A DNA stretch of 64,000 nt from Bradyrhizobium sp. 195 (GTDB lineage: Bacteria; Pseudomonadota; Alphaproteobacteria; Rhizobiales; Xanthobacteraceae): contig NZ_CP082161.1 in NCBI RefSeq assembly GCF_023101665.1, positions 1,302,001-1,366,000 on the forward strand, written 5' to 3'. A program made the translations under genes and the position numbers. The notes below the pieces were generated by a model that did not search any database, was not told the origin of the DNA, and worked only from the letters and a program-made list of their open reading frames with translations. Shown piece after piece: positions 28,974 to 39,190 of this stretch; within the stretch, counting starts at the first letter, position 1; each line of letters starts with the position of its first letter.

Positions 28974-30021
28974 TCAGAGCCCCGCGGCTTTGGTGAGATT
29001 GACCCGAAAACGGTCGCGCCGGCGTTGGTACTTGCGGGTCATCTCGGCGCTGGCATGGCCGAGCTGCTTCTGGACGTAGCGCTCGTCGACCTCGGCCGAG
29101 GAGGCGAGGCCGGCGCGCAGCGAATGCCCGGCGAACTTCGTCTCCCGCTCGCCCTCCGGCAGATCGGCCCGGACGCCGGCGACCAGGGCCGCGCGTTTGA
29201 CCAGCCGCGCGACCTGCTGATCGCCGAGCCGATCGGGTCCGACCTCCTTGCCCTGGCCTCTCACGCGCCGGAACAGCGGGCCGTGGCCGATCCGCGCCAG
29301 CTTCAGCCAGATCTGCAGGGCGACGACCGGGCAGGTCGCATCCGACGAGCCGCGGCCGATCTCGAGCTCGCGCCAGCCGGTCTTGCCGCGCAGGGTGGTC
29401 GAGGATCTCGACCCAGCCGGAAGAATCCTCGGTCTGGTCACGGCCACAATCCAGCCCGACGATCTCCGAGCGCCGCAGGCCGCCGGCAAAGCCGATCAGC
29501 AGCATGGCGCGATCGCGTAAGCCCCGCAGCGTGCCACGGTCGAGCGTCTCAAGCATGGCGATGACGTCCTCCGGCAGCACCGCTTCCTTCTGGCGGGGCG
29601 GGGCGGCGTGGGTGTTGCGGATGCCGGCCAGCACGGTCGCGATATGCCGATCCGCTCCGTCGAGCGGCGTCCCGCGCTGGGCATAATTCCAGGCGAGCGC
29701 CGAAAGCCGCCGCTCGATCGTCCGCATTCGCCTGGCGATCGGTTTGGCGCCGACCGAGAAATCGACCACTTCGCCGCCCTTGAAGATCGCGAGCGCCGGG
29801 ATGGAGCGCACGCCCAATTGGGCGGCGAGTTCCGGGTTTTCATTGATGATGAGCTTGGCGACCTTGATCTTGCCTTCCATCTCGACGGAGATTTCCTCGA
29901 GGCTCGGAGCAATCATCTTGCAGGGATCGCACCATTCGGCCCAGAAATCGACGACGACGGGTGCTGCGGATTCCAGAACTTCCGACTGGAAGTTATTGAT
30001 ATCAACTTTCACGGTAGCCAT
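28974..30021 (-). pseudogene. Thioredoxin fused to a frameshifted tyrosine recombinase fragment
   Basis: The minus-strand frame from 30021 encodes a thioredoxin up to about residue 94: [15 protein letters not shown], active site WAEWCDPCK (CDPC instead of the usual CGPC), cis-Pro in RSIPALAIF. Before the last helix it runs in frame into an integrase ([20 protein letters not shown], then [20 protein letters not shown] with the first catalytic Arg). A one-base slip at about 29395-29407 changes frame; the other frame continues [18 protein letters not shown] to [30 protein letters not shown] and the Tyr in RKYQRRR. The recombinase lacks its N-terminal arm-binding part and is broken. Whether the truncated thioredoxin still folds is unknown. 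Confidence 0.8.
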
Positions 30022-30576
30022 GGCTGCTCCTTTGACCGAAGAAGATGTTGAACCACATGTGACGGTGCGGTGCAGAATTTTCAATTATCAATCCGACGAT
30101 CCAGCTTTTCTATGCTGTTAGCCTAAGACACGCCAACGACACTCATCGTGCCAAGGTGGAGCCTTGGCGCTTGCCGGATGCCCTCAACTCTGCTCGCGCG
30201 CGACTGTATGCTTCGCTGATGGACTATCCGATCGGGCGAAGGGCCAACATTTGCTCACATGCGCTCATGTTCTTTTCGTATGGACCAACTGCCACATCGT
30301 GGACTGAACGGTCAGGCGCTTGCTCGCGATCGCTATTCATTGATCAGACTCCATCGCTATACGACTGCCAATGCTAACATTCAGGAGCAACACTTGAACC
30401 AATTTCGTATTGCATTTGTAGTACGACATTTGAAGTGGACCCCGCTGCGGCACAGATCGGTAACCGAAACGCCAGCCTCATGCTCCTCCAGCACTCCCGA
30501 AGCGCAGTTCCGGTGTAAGCGCTAAGCCGATCTTTCAATTATCCATAATTGTTGCCTCGATTGCGGCTCCAAGTTA
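30022..30576. other. Gap without recognisable gene
   Basis: About 550 bp between the thioredoxin start and an IS3 remnant. Short frames only, none with a familiar sequence or good ribosome site. Confidence 0.45.
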
Positions 30577-30942
30577 GATGTCGGTCAGCCGCAAGGCCGG
30601 GATCAGCCAGGCGACCTACTTCAACTGGAAGAAGAAGTATGACGGACTGCTGCCGACGGAGATGCTGTGCTTGAAGCAGCTCGAGGAGGAGAACGGCAAG
30701 TGGACCTGTCGCTCGACAAGGAGATGCTGCAGGACGTGATCCGCCGAAAGCTATGAGGTCTGGCCGGAAGCGCAAGCTGGTCGACGAAGTCCGCAACGAA
30801 TGGCAGGTCTCGATCCGCAGAGCCTGTGCGGTGTTGGAGTTTGACAGGTCGACCTGCCATTACAAGTCCCGTCGCTCCGGCCAGGCTGCCCTCGAACAGA
30901 AGATCAAGGAGATCTGTCATGCCCGCGTTCGCTACGGGTAGG
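30577..30942 (+). mobile_element. IS3-family (IS407-like) remnant, parts of orfA and orfB
   Basis: The frame at 30577 encodes RKAGISQATYFNWKKKYDGL and EMLCLKQLEEENGKW, the helix-turn-helix and leucine zipper of IS3-family OrfA. A second frame (30753-30941) encodes KRKLVDEVRNEWQVSIRRAC and FDRSTCHYKSRRSGQAALEQ, the start of OrfB, ending at RVRYG with a stop where the family continues. The integrase core is lost. An sbcC remnant starts immediately after, so the element marks a recombination junction. Confidence 0.8.
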
Positions 30943-32753
30943 CCCGCGTCTCACGCGCACTTGCCGCTACAGAAGGGCGCCGGGCAGAGGCGAACCGCGT
31001 GATTGATATCGCGCGCGGTCAGGTTTCGGCAGCCGAGAGCGCTTACATCGAACTAAGGCCAATGGTGAGCGATCTTTGCTCCAAGGCGAGAGTGAAGGGG
31101 AGTGTGCCTCGCGCGCTCGATAGTCAAGCCACGAGCGAATTGGCGGCGCTCGCCTCGGCCGCGAAGGCGGAACGGATCTCGATTGCTGATCCGCTCGCAG
31201 ACGCCCAGCGCCTTCGGCCGAGAGCGGCGGTTTGCAGAGGGAGCATGACGCACTCGTTCGGTCCATCCAGTCGACAATTCGAAGCGTCGACCAACGACGT
31301 TCTGAACTTCATGCTGGACAACTGAAAGCCACAGAATCCACAATCCGGGAAGCGGCGCTCGCAGAGAGCCTCGCTACCATCGATGGCGAGATATCGCCAT
31401 TCCTCGTTGCAGCCGATCTAGCCATCGAGCTGCTTGACGCCGACCCGGTGGGCTGCGCCGACAGACTTTCAGCGGCTGCGCAAGAGTACGGTGCACTGCG
31501 TGAGCGGGCTGGTGAGCTCGAGATGACGCTGCAACGGTCGGCGCCGGACCGCGCGGCGGCGGCCGTCTCGTTTGAGCACGCACGGTCGCATATGACGGAG
31601 AGCGCGGCCGAACTCAATCAACGTCGACTGGTCGTGGAAGAGAAGGCGACCGCCCGAGCTGAACTTCTTGGCGGTGAGGCGACTGCCAGTCACCGGACCC
31701 GGATCAACGAAGCTCGTCGAACGGCTCGCGAAACCCTCGCCAAGGCGCGGGAGGCGAAATCCGCTGCTGCCGGGGCGTTCCAGTCGGCCAGTGCTCGCTG
31801 TGAGGAGGCTACCCCGGGATTGGAGGCCGCGAAGAATCGCCGCGCGTCAGCCGAAGGGGCCTTCGATATGGCCTGTCAGGATATCGCCCGGTCGCCGGGT
31901 CAGGTGTTCACGCTGATTGCCGCCGACCCAGCGGTGTGCAGAGCGCTACGGAGACGAATTCAAGAGATCGACCGAACCGTAAACGATGCGGACGCCGCCG
32001 TCCTGATGCGTCGGGAAGACCTTGAGAGATCGCTGGAAGGGTTCGACGAGACAACTGATGCGGAGGTATCGACTGCCGCCGTTGCAACCCTGACAACGGA
32101 AATCGGCGATCTGCATCAACGAACCGGCACACTTTACGTATCGCTCGCGCGCGACGATGACGCACGCCGCATGGCTGCAAAGCCTATCGGCGGAGATAGA
32201 AACCGCACAGGCGGAACTTGCCATTTGGCAGGCGGTCGATGACGCCATCGGCTCAGCCAATGGCGATCGCTTTCGTCGCTTCGTACAGGGCATCACACTC
32301 GATCACATGGTGCAACTCGCGAATGATCATCTCAATGCACTGAGCCCCCGCTACAGGCTCGCGCCGGGCAAGGTGTCAGATCTCGCACTCTATATCATCG
32401 ACCGCGACATGGACGATGAGGCGCGCGGGACGCGGAGTCTTTCCGGCGGCGAGCGATTTCTGGTCTCGTTGGCGCTTGCGTTAGCTCTATCAGGCCTCGA
32501 GGGCCGATCGTCCTTTGTCGATACGCTGTTCATCGACGAAGGCTTCGGATCGCTTGACGCCGACACGCTCGAGTTGGCAGTGGATGCCTTGCAGGGGCGA
32601 GGACGAAAAGTTGGCGTCATCACTCATGTCGCCGCCATGATCGAGCGGATCGCCGTGCAGGTTCGCGTTGAAAAGTGCGGCGCGGGGCGCTCCGAGATTC
32701 GGGTTTCTACCGGAATGGGAACGGTGTGGCCTGCTGTCGAGGCCGTGCAATAG
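30943..32753 (+). pseudogene. SbcC-type nuclease ATPase, 5'-truncated and frameshifted
   Basis: The C-terminal part of an SbcC/Rad50-like ATPase. It begins as a long coiled coil (AESLATIDGEISPFLVAADL, TARETLAKAREAKSAAAGAF), shifts frame near 31215-31235 and again near 32150-32180. It ends with an intact C-terminal ATPase half: signature SLSGGERFLVSLALALALS, Walker B TLFIDEGFGSLDADTLELA and the H-loop VGVITHVAAMIER. The N-terminal Walker A half is missing, cut at the IS3 remnant, so no working ATPase can form. No sbcD is nearby. It is a chromosomal gene fragment carried into the island. Confidence 0.85.
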
Positions 32754-32833
32754 ACGGCAGCGCGCTCAAGAGTGGCGGCTTCGCGGAAGCACTGATCACG
32801 GCCAAGGCCCCTGCCGCGGATTCGCAGTACTCG

Positions 32834-33037
32834 CTATTTGAGCGGCAAGCCGAGCCCAATTGCCATCACCGTGATCGAGCTCAGTGGCCGTCTGAGCGTT
32901 CGCGCGATCTTGCTTGCCGACAATCCTTGCTCGATCAGCCCTTTGAGCTTGTGTTTCTCAACCGCGGTCCAAGGGCGAGCGACGGCTCCCGCGGCGCGGT
33001 TGCCGTCCCAGCGGAGGCTCATTTCGTTCGGTGTCAT
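32834..33037 (-). CDS. Small helix-turn-helix protein, unknown function
   Basis: Small basic protein of about 67 residues (start taken at MTPNEMSLRWDG; the frame is open further upstream). The C-terminal 45 residues (RPWTAVEKHKLKGLIEQGLS, then ASKIARTLRRPLSSI) look like a SANT/Myb- or GcrA-like DNA-binding helix-turn-helix. No partner gene. It is convergent with the sbcC remnant and divergent from the antitoxin-fic pair. A real gene is likely from the coherent motif, but the role is unknown. Confidence 0.5.
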   Translation of the reverse strand: MTPNEMSLRWDGNRAAGAVARPWTAVEKHKLKGLIEQGLSASKIARTLRRPLSSITVMAIGLGLPLK

Positions 33038-33246
33038 CTGATGGCGCTCGTTGAACCTGCACGGCCGCTCCGTAGGTCGTGGCCATCGAGCCATTCGAAC
33101 TGAGGCGGATAAGACCAAAATCCGTCCGCCGGTGGTCAAAAATATGTATTGTTTCAGTGTGTTGTGACCTGGCTAGGGACGTGTGCGGGCCTTCACTTAA
33201 TGGATTTTCAGTCCTTCTTGTATTATATTGGAGGAGAGGAGAATCT

Positions 33247-33501
33247 ATGTCCGCGCGACGTGCCACGATCAAAGCCCGCTACACCGCCAACGTGATCCAG
33301 AGGCTCGCGAGCGCCGACAATGTCGCTGTCGTTGTGTCCGCCAACGACCTCTTCGCGCACCACGTCAAGCGCCTTTCCGGCGATGACATTCACTTTGACC
33401 CGATCGAGAATACGATCGTGGCCCTGCAGCGTGCCGGCATTCTGGATCGCGTCCAGGCCGTCCGACTTCAGGCCCGCTATTTGCGCGAAAATCGTTCGTG
33501 A
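33247..33501 (+). CDS. Putative antitoxin of the Fic pair
   Basis: 84-residue small protein with a basic N-terminus (MSARRATIKARYTANVIQRL) and an acidic-to-helical remainder (HVKRLSGDDIHFDPIENTIV). It has an excellent ribosome site (GGAGGAGAGGAG) and a TATTAT -10-like element just before it. It overlaps the fic start by GTGA, the same coupling as in vapBC. The inhibitory S/TxxxE(G/N) motif of class I Fic antitoxins was not obvious, so the antitoxin role is inferred from position and size. Confidence 0.65.
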   Translation: MSARRATIKARYTANVIQRLASADNVAVVVSANDLFAHHVKRLSGDDIHFDPIENTIVALQRAGILDRVQAVRLQARYLRENRS

Positions 33502-34070
33502 CCTTCGATCCTTTCGGGGACTTTGAGACGCGCGGCTATTTGCGCAACGTCGCAAAGACCAAGGACCTAGCGGTGGTCCAGCGCCTTCAGCACAATTCCT
33601 TTCTGACCGGTGTCGATGCGGGACTTGCGCAACTTGAAGCACGCTCATCCCTGACCTACGCCGATGTGCTACAGACTCACAAGACACTGTTCGAGGCTGT
33701 CTTTCCTTGGGCCGGCGAAGATCGTCTTACGAACGCTTCGACGATTTTCGTCAACAAGGGTTTGGTGCTCTTCGCACACCCCAAAGACATCCGCCGCGCC
33801 GTGGGCTATGCGCTCGAAAAAGGACAGGACAAGGCTTTCATGGCCGAGAAGCCCGGCGAGGTGATGGGCTATCTCGCCTACGGTCATCCGTTTCTCGACG
33901 GCAATGGGCGCACGATCATGCTGATCCATGCGGAACTCGCGCGGCGCGCCGGCTTCAGCATCGATTGGTCCGCGACCGACAAGGACCAGTATAGGTCTGG
34001 GCAAAACGCACTCCGGCTTCCACTTGCCTTATTCCGGGCCTTTCGTGCCGGAAGGATGCCAATGCCGTAA
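33498..34070 (+). CDS. Fic-domain protein, 3' end replaced by IS21
   Basis: Fic/Doc-family protein, usually an AMP-transferase acting on a hydroxyl side chain. The active loop is HPFLDGNGRTIM (H130 to R138); the second Arg of HPFx(D/E)GNGRxxR is Met here, which would weaken ATP binding. Native sequence ends at about DWSATDKDQY (about 33991), after which the frame reads antisense into an IS21 istA remnant and adds some 26 unrelated residues. The start GTG overlaps the antitoxin stop. The core Fic fold up to the loop and following helix remains, so residual activity cannot be excluded, but the normal C-terminus is gone. Confidence 0.8.
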   Translation: MTFDPFGDFETRGYLRNVAKTKDLAVVQRLQHNSFLTGVDAGLAQLEARSSLTYADVLQTHKTLFEAVFPWAGEDRLTNASTIFVNKGLVLFAHPKDIRRAVGYALEKGQDKAFMAEKPGEVMGYLAYGHPFLDGNGRTIMLIHAELARRAGFSIDWSATDKDQYRSGQNALRLPLALFRAFRAGRMPMP

Positions 34071-34915
34071 TGGGACGCCATCATCCCGTAGCTGCGATTG
34101 ATTTCAGGGTCGTAGAACGAAGCCCGGTGCACGCCGGACTTCAGATTGTCAGGGACGACGAGGCGTGGCACCCCGCCAAAGAACCGGAACATCCGGACAT
34201 GGGCCTCGATCCAGTCCGGAAGTGTCTGCGTCCAGGTCGCCTCGGCGTAGGTGTAATTCGAGGCGCCAAGCACGGCGACGAAGATCTCCGCGTCGCGCAC
34301 AACCCCGGTTGCGCGATCAACGATCATGATCTTCTTGCCGGAGTAATCGACAAAGACCTTGTCGCCGGCCGGATGGTCCTGCCGCATCGTCGGAGATAGC
34401 CGCCGCTCGAATTCCCGGAATAAATCGCAGAACCGGCTGCAGCCATAACCTTCCGGATGCACCGCCCGGTACTCCTCCCACAGCACCATCAGATTGACGC
34501 CAGGCCGCTTCAGCTCACAGGGCAGCGAGGCCCAATCCGGCTCAGCTCGCCGGCGGAAGCCGCGCCTGACGCCGGCATGGGCAAACAGACGTTGTTCAAG
34601 AACGGCGTCGGTCAGATCGCCCGCCAAAGGCCACGCCAGCCCGGCAGTCGAGGCACGCTTGAGATTGTCCTGGATGGTGCTGCGCGCCACGCCGAGCGTG
34701 CGCCCGATCTCCCGGGCGCTCACCCCATCACGGGCAAGCCGCAGCATCTGTCGTATCTGTCGCATGGTCAGTTCTCTCTTGGCCGGCATCCGCTTCCCCT
34801 CGTTGACTCAACGAGGGACTTGATGCCCGAGGGACTGACCCAAACGAAAACGCCGACTTCCAAAAACCCGGCCGGCTTCAAATCGGAATACCCGGCCGGA
34901 ATAAATCGGAATCCG
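33991..34915 (-). mobile_element. IS21-family element fragment, istA 5' part
   Basis: The minus strand encodes IstA from MPAKRELTMRQIRQMLRLAR at 34789: a helix-turn-helix (VSAREIGRTLGVARSTIQDN), the DDE-core opening VFVDYSGKKIMIVDR and FGGVPRLVVPDNLKSGV. A frame slip near 34045 is followed by VEAGVRFAQTY. The C-terminal third of istA and all of istB are missing, cut where fic begins. Repeated CCCGGCCGG/AAATCGGAA blocks at about 34855-34915 are the multiple terminal repeats expected at an IS21 end. Confidence 0.85.
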
Positions 34916-35290
34916 CACGTACTGCACGCTCGCGGACTGCCCGGCAATCGCTATGACGGGCACTCGCTCGGCACCATCATCGAGGCGACGGAAATGCTAA
35001 CCGGCTGCGCGATCGAGCGCGCCTATGTCGGCAAGGGCTATCGCGGCCACAACACCGATAGACCGCGCCGCGTCTTCATCTCCGAGCAGAAACGGGGCGT
35101 CTTCGGCGTCATCGAGCGCGAGCTCCGGCGCCGTTCAGCCATCGAGCCCATCATTGGCCACATGAAGAGCGACGGCCAGCTCGCCCGCTGCCATCCCAAG
35201 GGGCGTGAGGGCGACGCCATCAACGTCATCCTCACCGCCGCGGCCGCAACCGCCGCCGCGTGCTCGCCTGGCCGAGGGATTTGCTGACAT
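34916..35290 (+). pseudogene. IS5-family transposase C-terminal fragment
   Basis: The plus strand encodes GLPGNRYDGHSLGTIIEATE, AYVGKGYRGHNTDRPRRVFI and IERELRRRSAIEPIIGHMKS. These include the D, the YxxKGYRGH block and the R-x-x-x-E region of the IS5/IS1031-type catalytic domain. The N-terminal two thirds are lost at the IS21 boundary. A frame slip shortly before 35260 changes the end, which should read LAWLR but continues RLAEGFADINPDHPL in another frame. Confidence 0.8.
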
Positions 35291-35843
35291 CAATCCTGAT
35301 CATCCTCTGGCAAGCAGGTGTCCGGTCGCAGGCGCTCAAACCGCCTTCTTAGCGGCGACGATTCCACGATGCTTGGCGGCAGCGAGTCAGTCCGAGCCTG
35401 ATGAGATTGGCCGCCGATCAAGCTAGCTTGGCTCCGAAGCCGCCGCACACAAGCTTGCCGAGATCGCGTCTGGCATAAAGCCGATTCAGGACGGGCACAT
35501 CGCGCCGGTCAACACGTCCGTCCTTAAGGTCGGCGGCAGCGGCGCAGAGCTTAGCGCCAGGATCAGAGCGCATGGATTGCTGTGGCTCAAATTCGCTCGA
35601 CATCTCTCCTGATTTGGTGTCTTCGACCGAAATGGCCGAGACACCCTATCTCCCTCAGATTGGCGCATCAAACGGCGAAACCACCTCGGACCGGCCTGAT
35701 GGTGAACATTGGTGCCGTTGTTACAAAGCACCTCGCGGATCGAATTGTCGGTTTCGCTCGGCTTGACCTTTGCCGCAGCTGTCGGTTTGCCTGCGCTCCT
35801 TGCTCCACCGCCTGCCCAAACATGAATGCCTGCGGATCTCGCA
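35291..35843. other. Gap without recognisable gene
   Basis: About 550 bp between the IS5 fragment and the 3' end of the second nopP gene. No frame gave a family I know. Confidence 0.4.
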
Positions 35844-36653
35844 TTACATAAAGTCACCATCCTCTTCGGAATCTGCTGCAACCTCAGTATCACTATCGAC
35901 CTTGGAGAGATAAAGCTGAGATTTAGTTGCGCGCTGCCATTCACCAAGGCTGTTTTTTGTCCACTGCGCGGACTGAGTGGGGTCAAGTACCATGTCGTCC
36001 TCATCCACTTCAACGAAGCCCATTGTCTCTGCGCGGGCCTTCGCTTCTGCATTAGCAGGACGCCAGTTCACCAATGGTCGTTCGCCGTCTTGCCGAAGTT
36101 GATGTTCGAGCAGAATATCGCCGGCGTTCGCGACAAGCGGATGAGCAACCTGAAAATCCACAATTGAGGTGACTTCACTTCGTCCAGGGAATTGTTCTCG
36201 CCACTTATCGCTTTCGAACTCAGTCATGTTGAATCCGGCTTCCGTTCTTTGGAGGCCGACGCTCACATTTCCTAATTGGTAGCTGTAATATCGGGCGTCT
36301 TCTGAATCTCTTCTGATACCGTATTCCTTAGCGACCTCTGCTGTGCGCTTAGCTCTTGCGGATACAAATTCCGAGTACTCGTGTGGATTGTTGGCGATGC
36401 GGTTGATTGCGTCGCCATGAAAGGTCCTCACTTCTGTCCTGAAGGTAGCTCTGTCGATCTCGACCACAGGAGGTTTTCGAACGAGGGAATAACTCGGTTG
36501 CGAAGGTGAGCTGCCAGCAGACTCCTGCAATCGCGTTCTAGCGAACGCATCGGCGAAGCCCTGGCTTTCGGCACCCGCTTCCTCAGCGTTGGCTGCCCGA
36601 TGATATCTTTCTTCGGCCGGAGTATCGGGCCAATTGTTAACTCGACCGTACAT
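35844..36653 (-). CDS. nopP: NopP-family type III effector
   Basis: Effector of 269 residues from MYGRVNNWPDTPAEERYHRA. An upstream ATG at 36677 would add 8 residues, but 36653 matches the MYGRI start of the paralogue at 22156. The core has RIANNPHEYSEFV, FQVAHPLVANAGDILLEHQL with RQDGERPLV, and MGFVEVDEDDMVLDPTQ; the tail is acidic (TEVAADSEEDGDFM). A tts box lies about 70-90 nt upstream. NopP is a rhizobial effector and in Bradyrhizobium it is known to decide compatibility with Rj2 soybean. That this one behaves so is not shown. The assignment is from resemblance and size; it looks complete. Confidence 0.75.
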   Translation of the reverse strand: MYGRVNNWPDTPAEERYHRAANAEEAGAESQGFADAFARTRLQESAGSSPSQPSYSLVRKPPVVEIDRATFRTEVRTFHGDAINRIANNPHEYSEFVSARAKRTAEVAKEYGIRRDSEDARYYSYQLGNVSVGLQRTEAGFNMTEFESDKWREQFPGRSEVTSIVDFQVAHPLVANAGDILLEHQLRQDGERPLVNWRPANAEAKARAETMGFVEVDEDDMVLDPTQSAQWTKNSLGEWQRATKSQLYLSKVDSDTEVAADSEEDGDFM

Positions 36654-36721
36654 GACGACTGCACCTGGATCATACATCTTGCATTGTTTCAGGTCGTTAG
36701 ACCTTACCCGCTTGATAGACA

Positions 36722-36744
36722 GCTTAGCTGTCCGTAAGCTGACG
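36722..36744 (-). promoter_or_regulatory. tts box upstream of nopP
   Basis: The minus strand reads CGTCAGCTTACGGACAGCTA, a close tts-box core, ending about 70 nt before the chosen nopP start. Confidence 0.85.
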
Positions 36745-37253
36745 CCAGCGCATAAAGGGAAAATCCGACCAGGCCTTTGGGCAGCTCGACTGCGTATCGT
36801 CGAGGCGTTGCGCGATGCAGGCTTCCACGTTATCCAGCCAGCACGAGGCGAGGAGGTGCTGGACTGGTGCAAGCGGCACGTCGCAAGGGAACATGATGCG
36901 GAGCACTCGGACCCGCCGAGGCGTCGAGCTCGCCGCGAGGGAAGCGACTTCCACCGCCGCCCGAGCGTCTCGTGCGCTGGATGGCTTGCTCGACCTGGTG
37001 GCACTCCCAGTCCGAGGCAGCGAACTGCACGCAGTGTCGACCGGATATTCGGGTGGCGCGTGGCGCGCAACGCGATCGCGAGAGTGACTCCGGATGACGT
37101 CACCTACTACGTGGCACTGCCGTTCGACGAGCGCCTGAACGGCGGTTGGCGTAGAAAGGGGCGCGCCGTGCTCGAACTCATGGAAGCTCCGGCCTTCCGA
37201 AGCCGAGTCGGGAAGACAGGCAGCCGGAGCTGAGCCATCGACTACCATGCCCG
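36745..37253. other. Gap without recognisable gene
   Basis: About 500 bp upstream of the nopP tts box. A long plus-strand frame to 37233 ends VTPDDVTYYVALPFDERLNG but has no start in good context and no family match. Confidence 0.35.
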
Positions 37254-37760
37254 CGGCTCGTCTTCCGGTCTCGAGCCAGCTCTGCTGGGATCATTGGCGG
37301 ACGACGGTCTGGCCGCCGGCGAAGTGGTAGATTACCTGAGCGCAAACGCAGCTCTTGTGCTCGCCGAAGCGCTCTCGCGGAAGCCGCGCATGCTCGTGGC
37401 GATCGTCTTCGCGACCAAGATGGCTCGGACGATTTGGGCCATGGCCACACGGAAGGTGGGTTATCGGAACCCAGCGCAGGCAGTGACGGCATCATGACGA
37501 ATGCAGCACGAAATAGCCTGACGTTGGTGAAGGGTGTGAGAAGGCGACGATCCTAATGGGCAGAACGATCGAACAGATCTGGATCAGGAAAACCAGTTGG
37601 AGCCGAGGTGCTCGGAAATGAGAATTGGACTTGATCCGCGGATCACCATACAGGCCAGCGGCTTCTGAGGACGCCGTAAAGGAAGGCCTGACAGAAGACC
37701 GCATCGTCCACACGCCGAACGGGTCAGAAACTTCTTGCATCACGGGCGGCAACGACAGAA
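37254..37760 (+). mobile_element. IS110-family 3' end remnant
   Basis: The frame LRKPRMLVAIVFATKMARTI WAM (about 37370-37445) is like the C-terminal end of IS110-family transposases, and GATCCGCGGATCACC at about 37631 resembles the non-coding tail of such elements. The N-terminal part is absent. Confidence 0.55.
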
Positions 37761-37899
37761 GGCTCTACACGAAGTACCGTCAGATCGATAGCCCGCCAGT
37801 GGCCGCCGCCAAGGCGTCGTTTAGTCCGTCAACCGCGTATCGGACCGAGAACGACCCCGCCTCCCATCGCAGAAGAAGGGTGGGCGCGGCCGTCGCCGG

Positions 37900-38930
37900 C
37901 CGGACCGGTTGACCGATATGTTTTGAGACAGAAGTGGTGCCGATGCTCGCGGCAGCCCGATGTCACCGATGCGCAGTGGCTGCAGCGGCTCCGTTCGTTT
38001 GGACTGTTGCGGGCCACCTTTCCGCCCAAAGGACAGATTGCGGAGCTGCGATCCTACGTGCGCAAGCGCAAGCGTCTGGTTGAGTGCGCGGCCTCGCACA
38101 TCAAGCATATGCACAAGACTTTGACGGAGATGAGTCTTCAACTCCACCACGTCTCGCCGACATCACCGGCGCCACCGGCTGCGCCTCATCCGCGCGATCC
38201 TGAGGCGCTGGCGTGCTTGCGCCATTACAGTTGCCACGCTAGTGCGGAGACGATCGTGAAGGCGCTCACCGGAAGCTATCGCGCCGAGCGTCTGTTTGCG
38301 CTCGAGCAGGCACTTGCGCTTTAGGACGCCTACCACGAGAAAGCATCTGTCTGCGACGCCCCCGATCGAAGCCGTGTTGAAGGCGCGTCGGAATCGAACC
38401 GATCAGGCGAACGCTCTAGCTTACGAACGTCCGCGTGGCGCTGTTCGGGTTGGTCGGAAAGGACATCACCACGCTCGAGGGCCTCGGTCCTTACCTCTCG
38501 CTGAAGCTGATCGCTGAATGCGGCGACGACCTCTCCCCTTTGGCCAAGTGCAAAGCATTTTACCTCCTGGCTGGGACTGGCGCCGAACAACAAGGTCCCG
38601 GCGGCAAAATGCTCTCATCCCGAACGCGCCGATCCGGCCGCGGAACTTCTGCGCCTCGCTGCCGTGACCGCGGGTCATACAGACACCGCGCTCGGCGCCT
38701 TTTACAGGTGACTTTCATCGCGCATTGGCGAGGCCAAGGCAGTGACCGCCCGCAAGATCGCAGTTCTGTTCTACAACGCTTTGCGATACGGACGGACTAT
38801 GTCGATCCAAGGGCCTCGTACTACGAGACGCGTTATCCAACACGAGTGGTCAACAATTTGCATGGGCGTGCCAAGGCATTGGGCTTTGTTCTCCAAGCCT
38901 TGGAGCCGCAAGTCGGTGCTGCCGTTTCTT
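37900..38930 (+). pseudogene. IS110-family transposase, frameshifted
   Basis: Three frames combine: SDVTD-like QPDVTDAQWLQRLRSFGLLR and RKRKRLVECAASHIKHMHKT (37930-38130), ITTLEGLGPYLSLKLIAECG (38465-38525), and ARKIAVLFYNALRYGR with VDPRASYYETRYPTRVVNNL and RAKALGFVLQ (38745-38920). These are the N-terminal RuvC-like and C-terminal transposase_20 parts of an IS110 (IS1111-like) DEDD transposase. Several frameshifts and an internal gap inactivate it. Confidence 0.8.
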
Positions 38931-38949
38931 ATGAATCATTCTCCAGCGT

Positions 38950-39190
38950 CAACTCCCCGCTCTTGGCATTTAGTGACTTCACATCGACCGCGGGCGCAAC
39001 CGCTCGCGGAGCTCCCCGTGCCGAACACGTCAGAAGCCCGGCCCTCAAGCTGAGCTTTCCAGGCCGTCACCGGATGGGGTGGACGTCGAAGTGCTCGGCC
39101 AATTGGGCTATCGTCCGGTCGCCCTTGACGGCCGCAAGCGCCACCTTCGCCTTGAAAGCCGGGCTGTGGCTCCTGCGCGGTCATCTGTTC
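38950..39190 (-). pseudogene. IS3-family orfA remnant
   Basis: Minus-strand frames give HSPAFKAKVALAAVKGDRTI-type sequence followed, in a shifted frame, by HPVTAWKAQLEGRASDVFG, the start of an IS3-family OrfA helix-turn-helix. One frameshift and truncation at both ends. The next 290 bp to the nopX stop contain nothing I can name. Confidence 0.6.

Noticed and set aside
36745..37233. Plus-strand open frame upstream of nopP
   Set aside because: It overlaps the nopP tts box region, has no start context and matches no known family.
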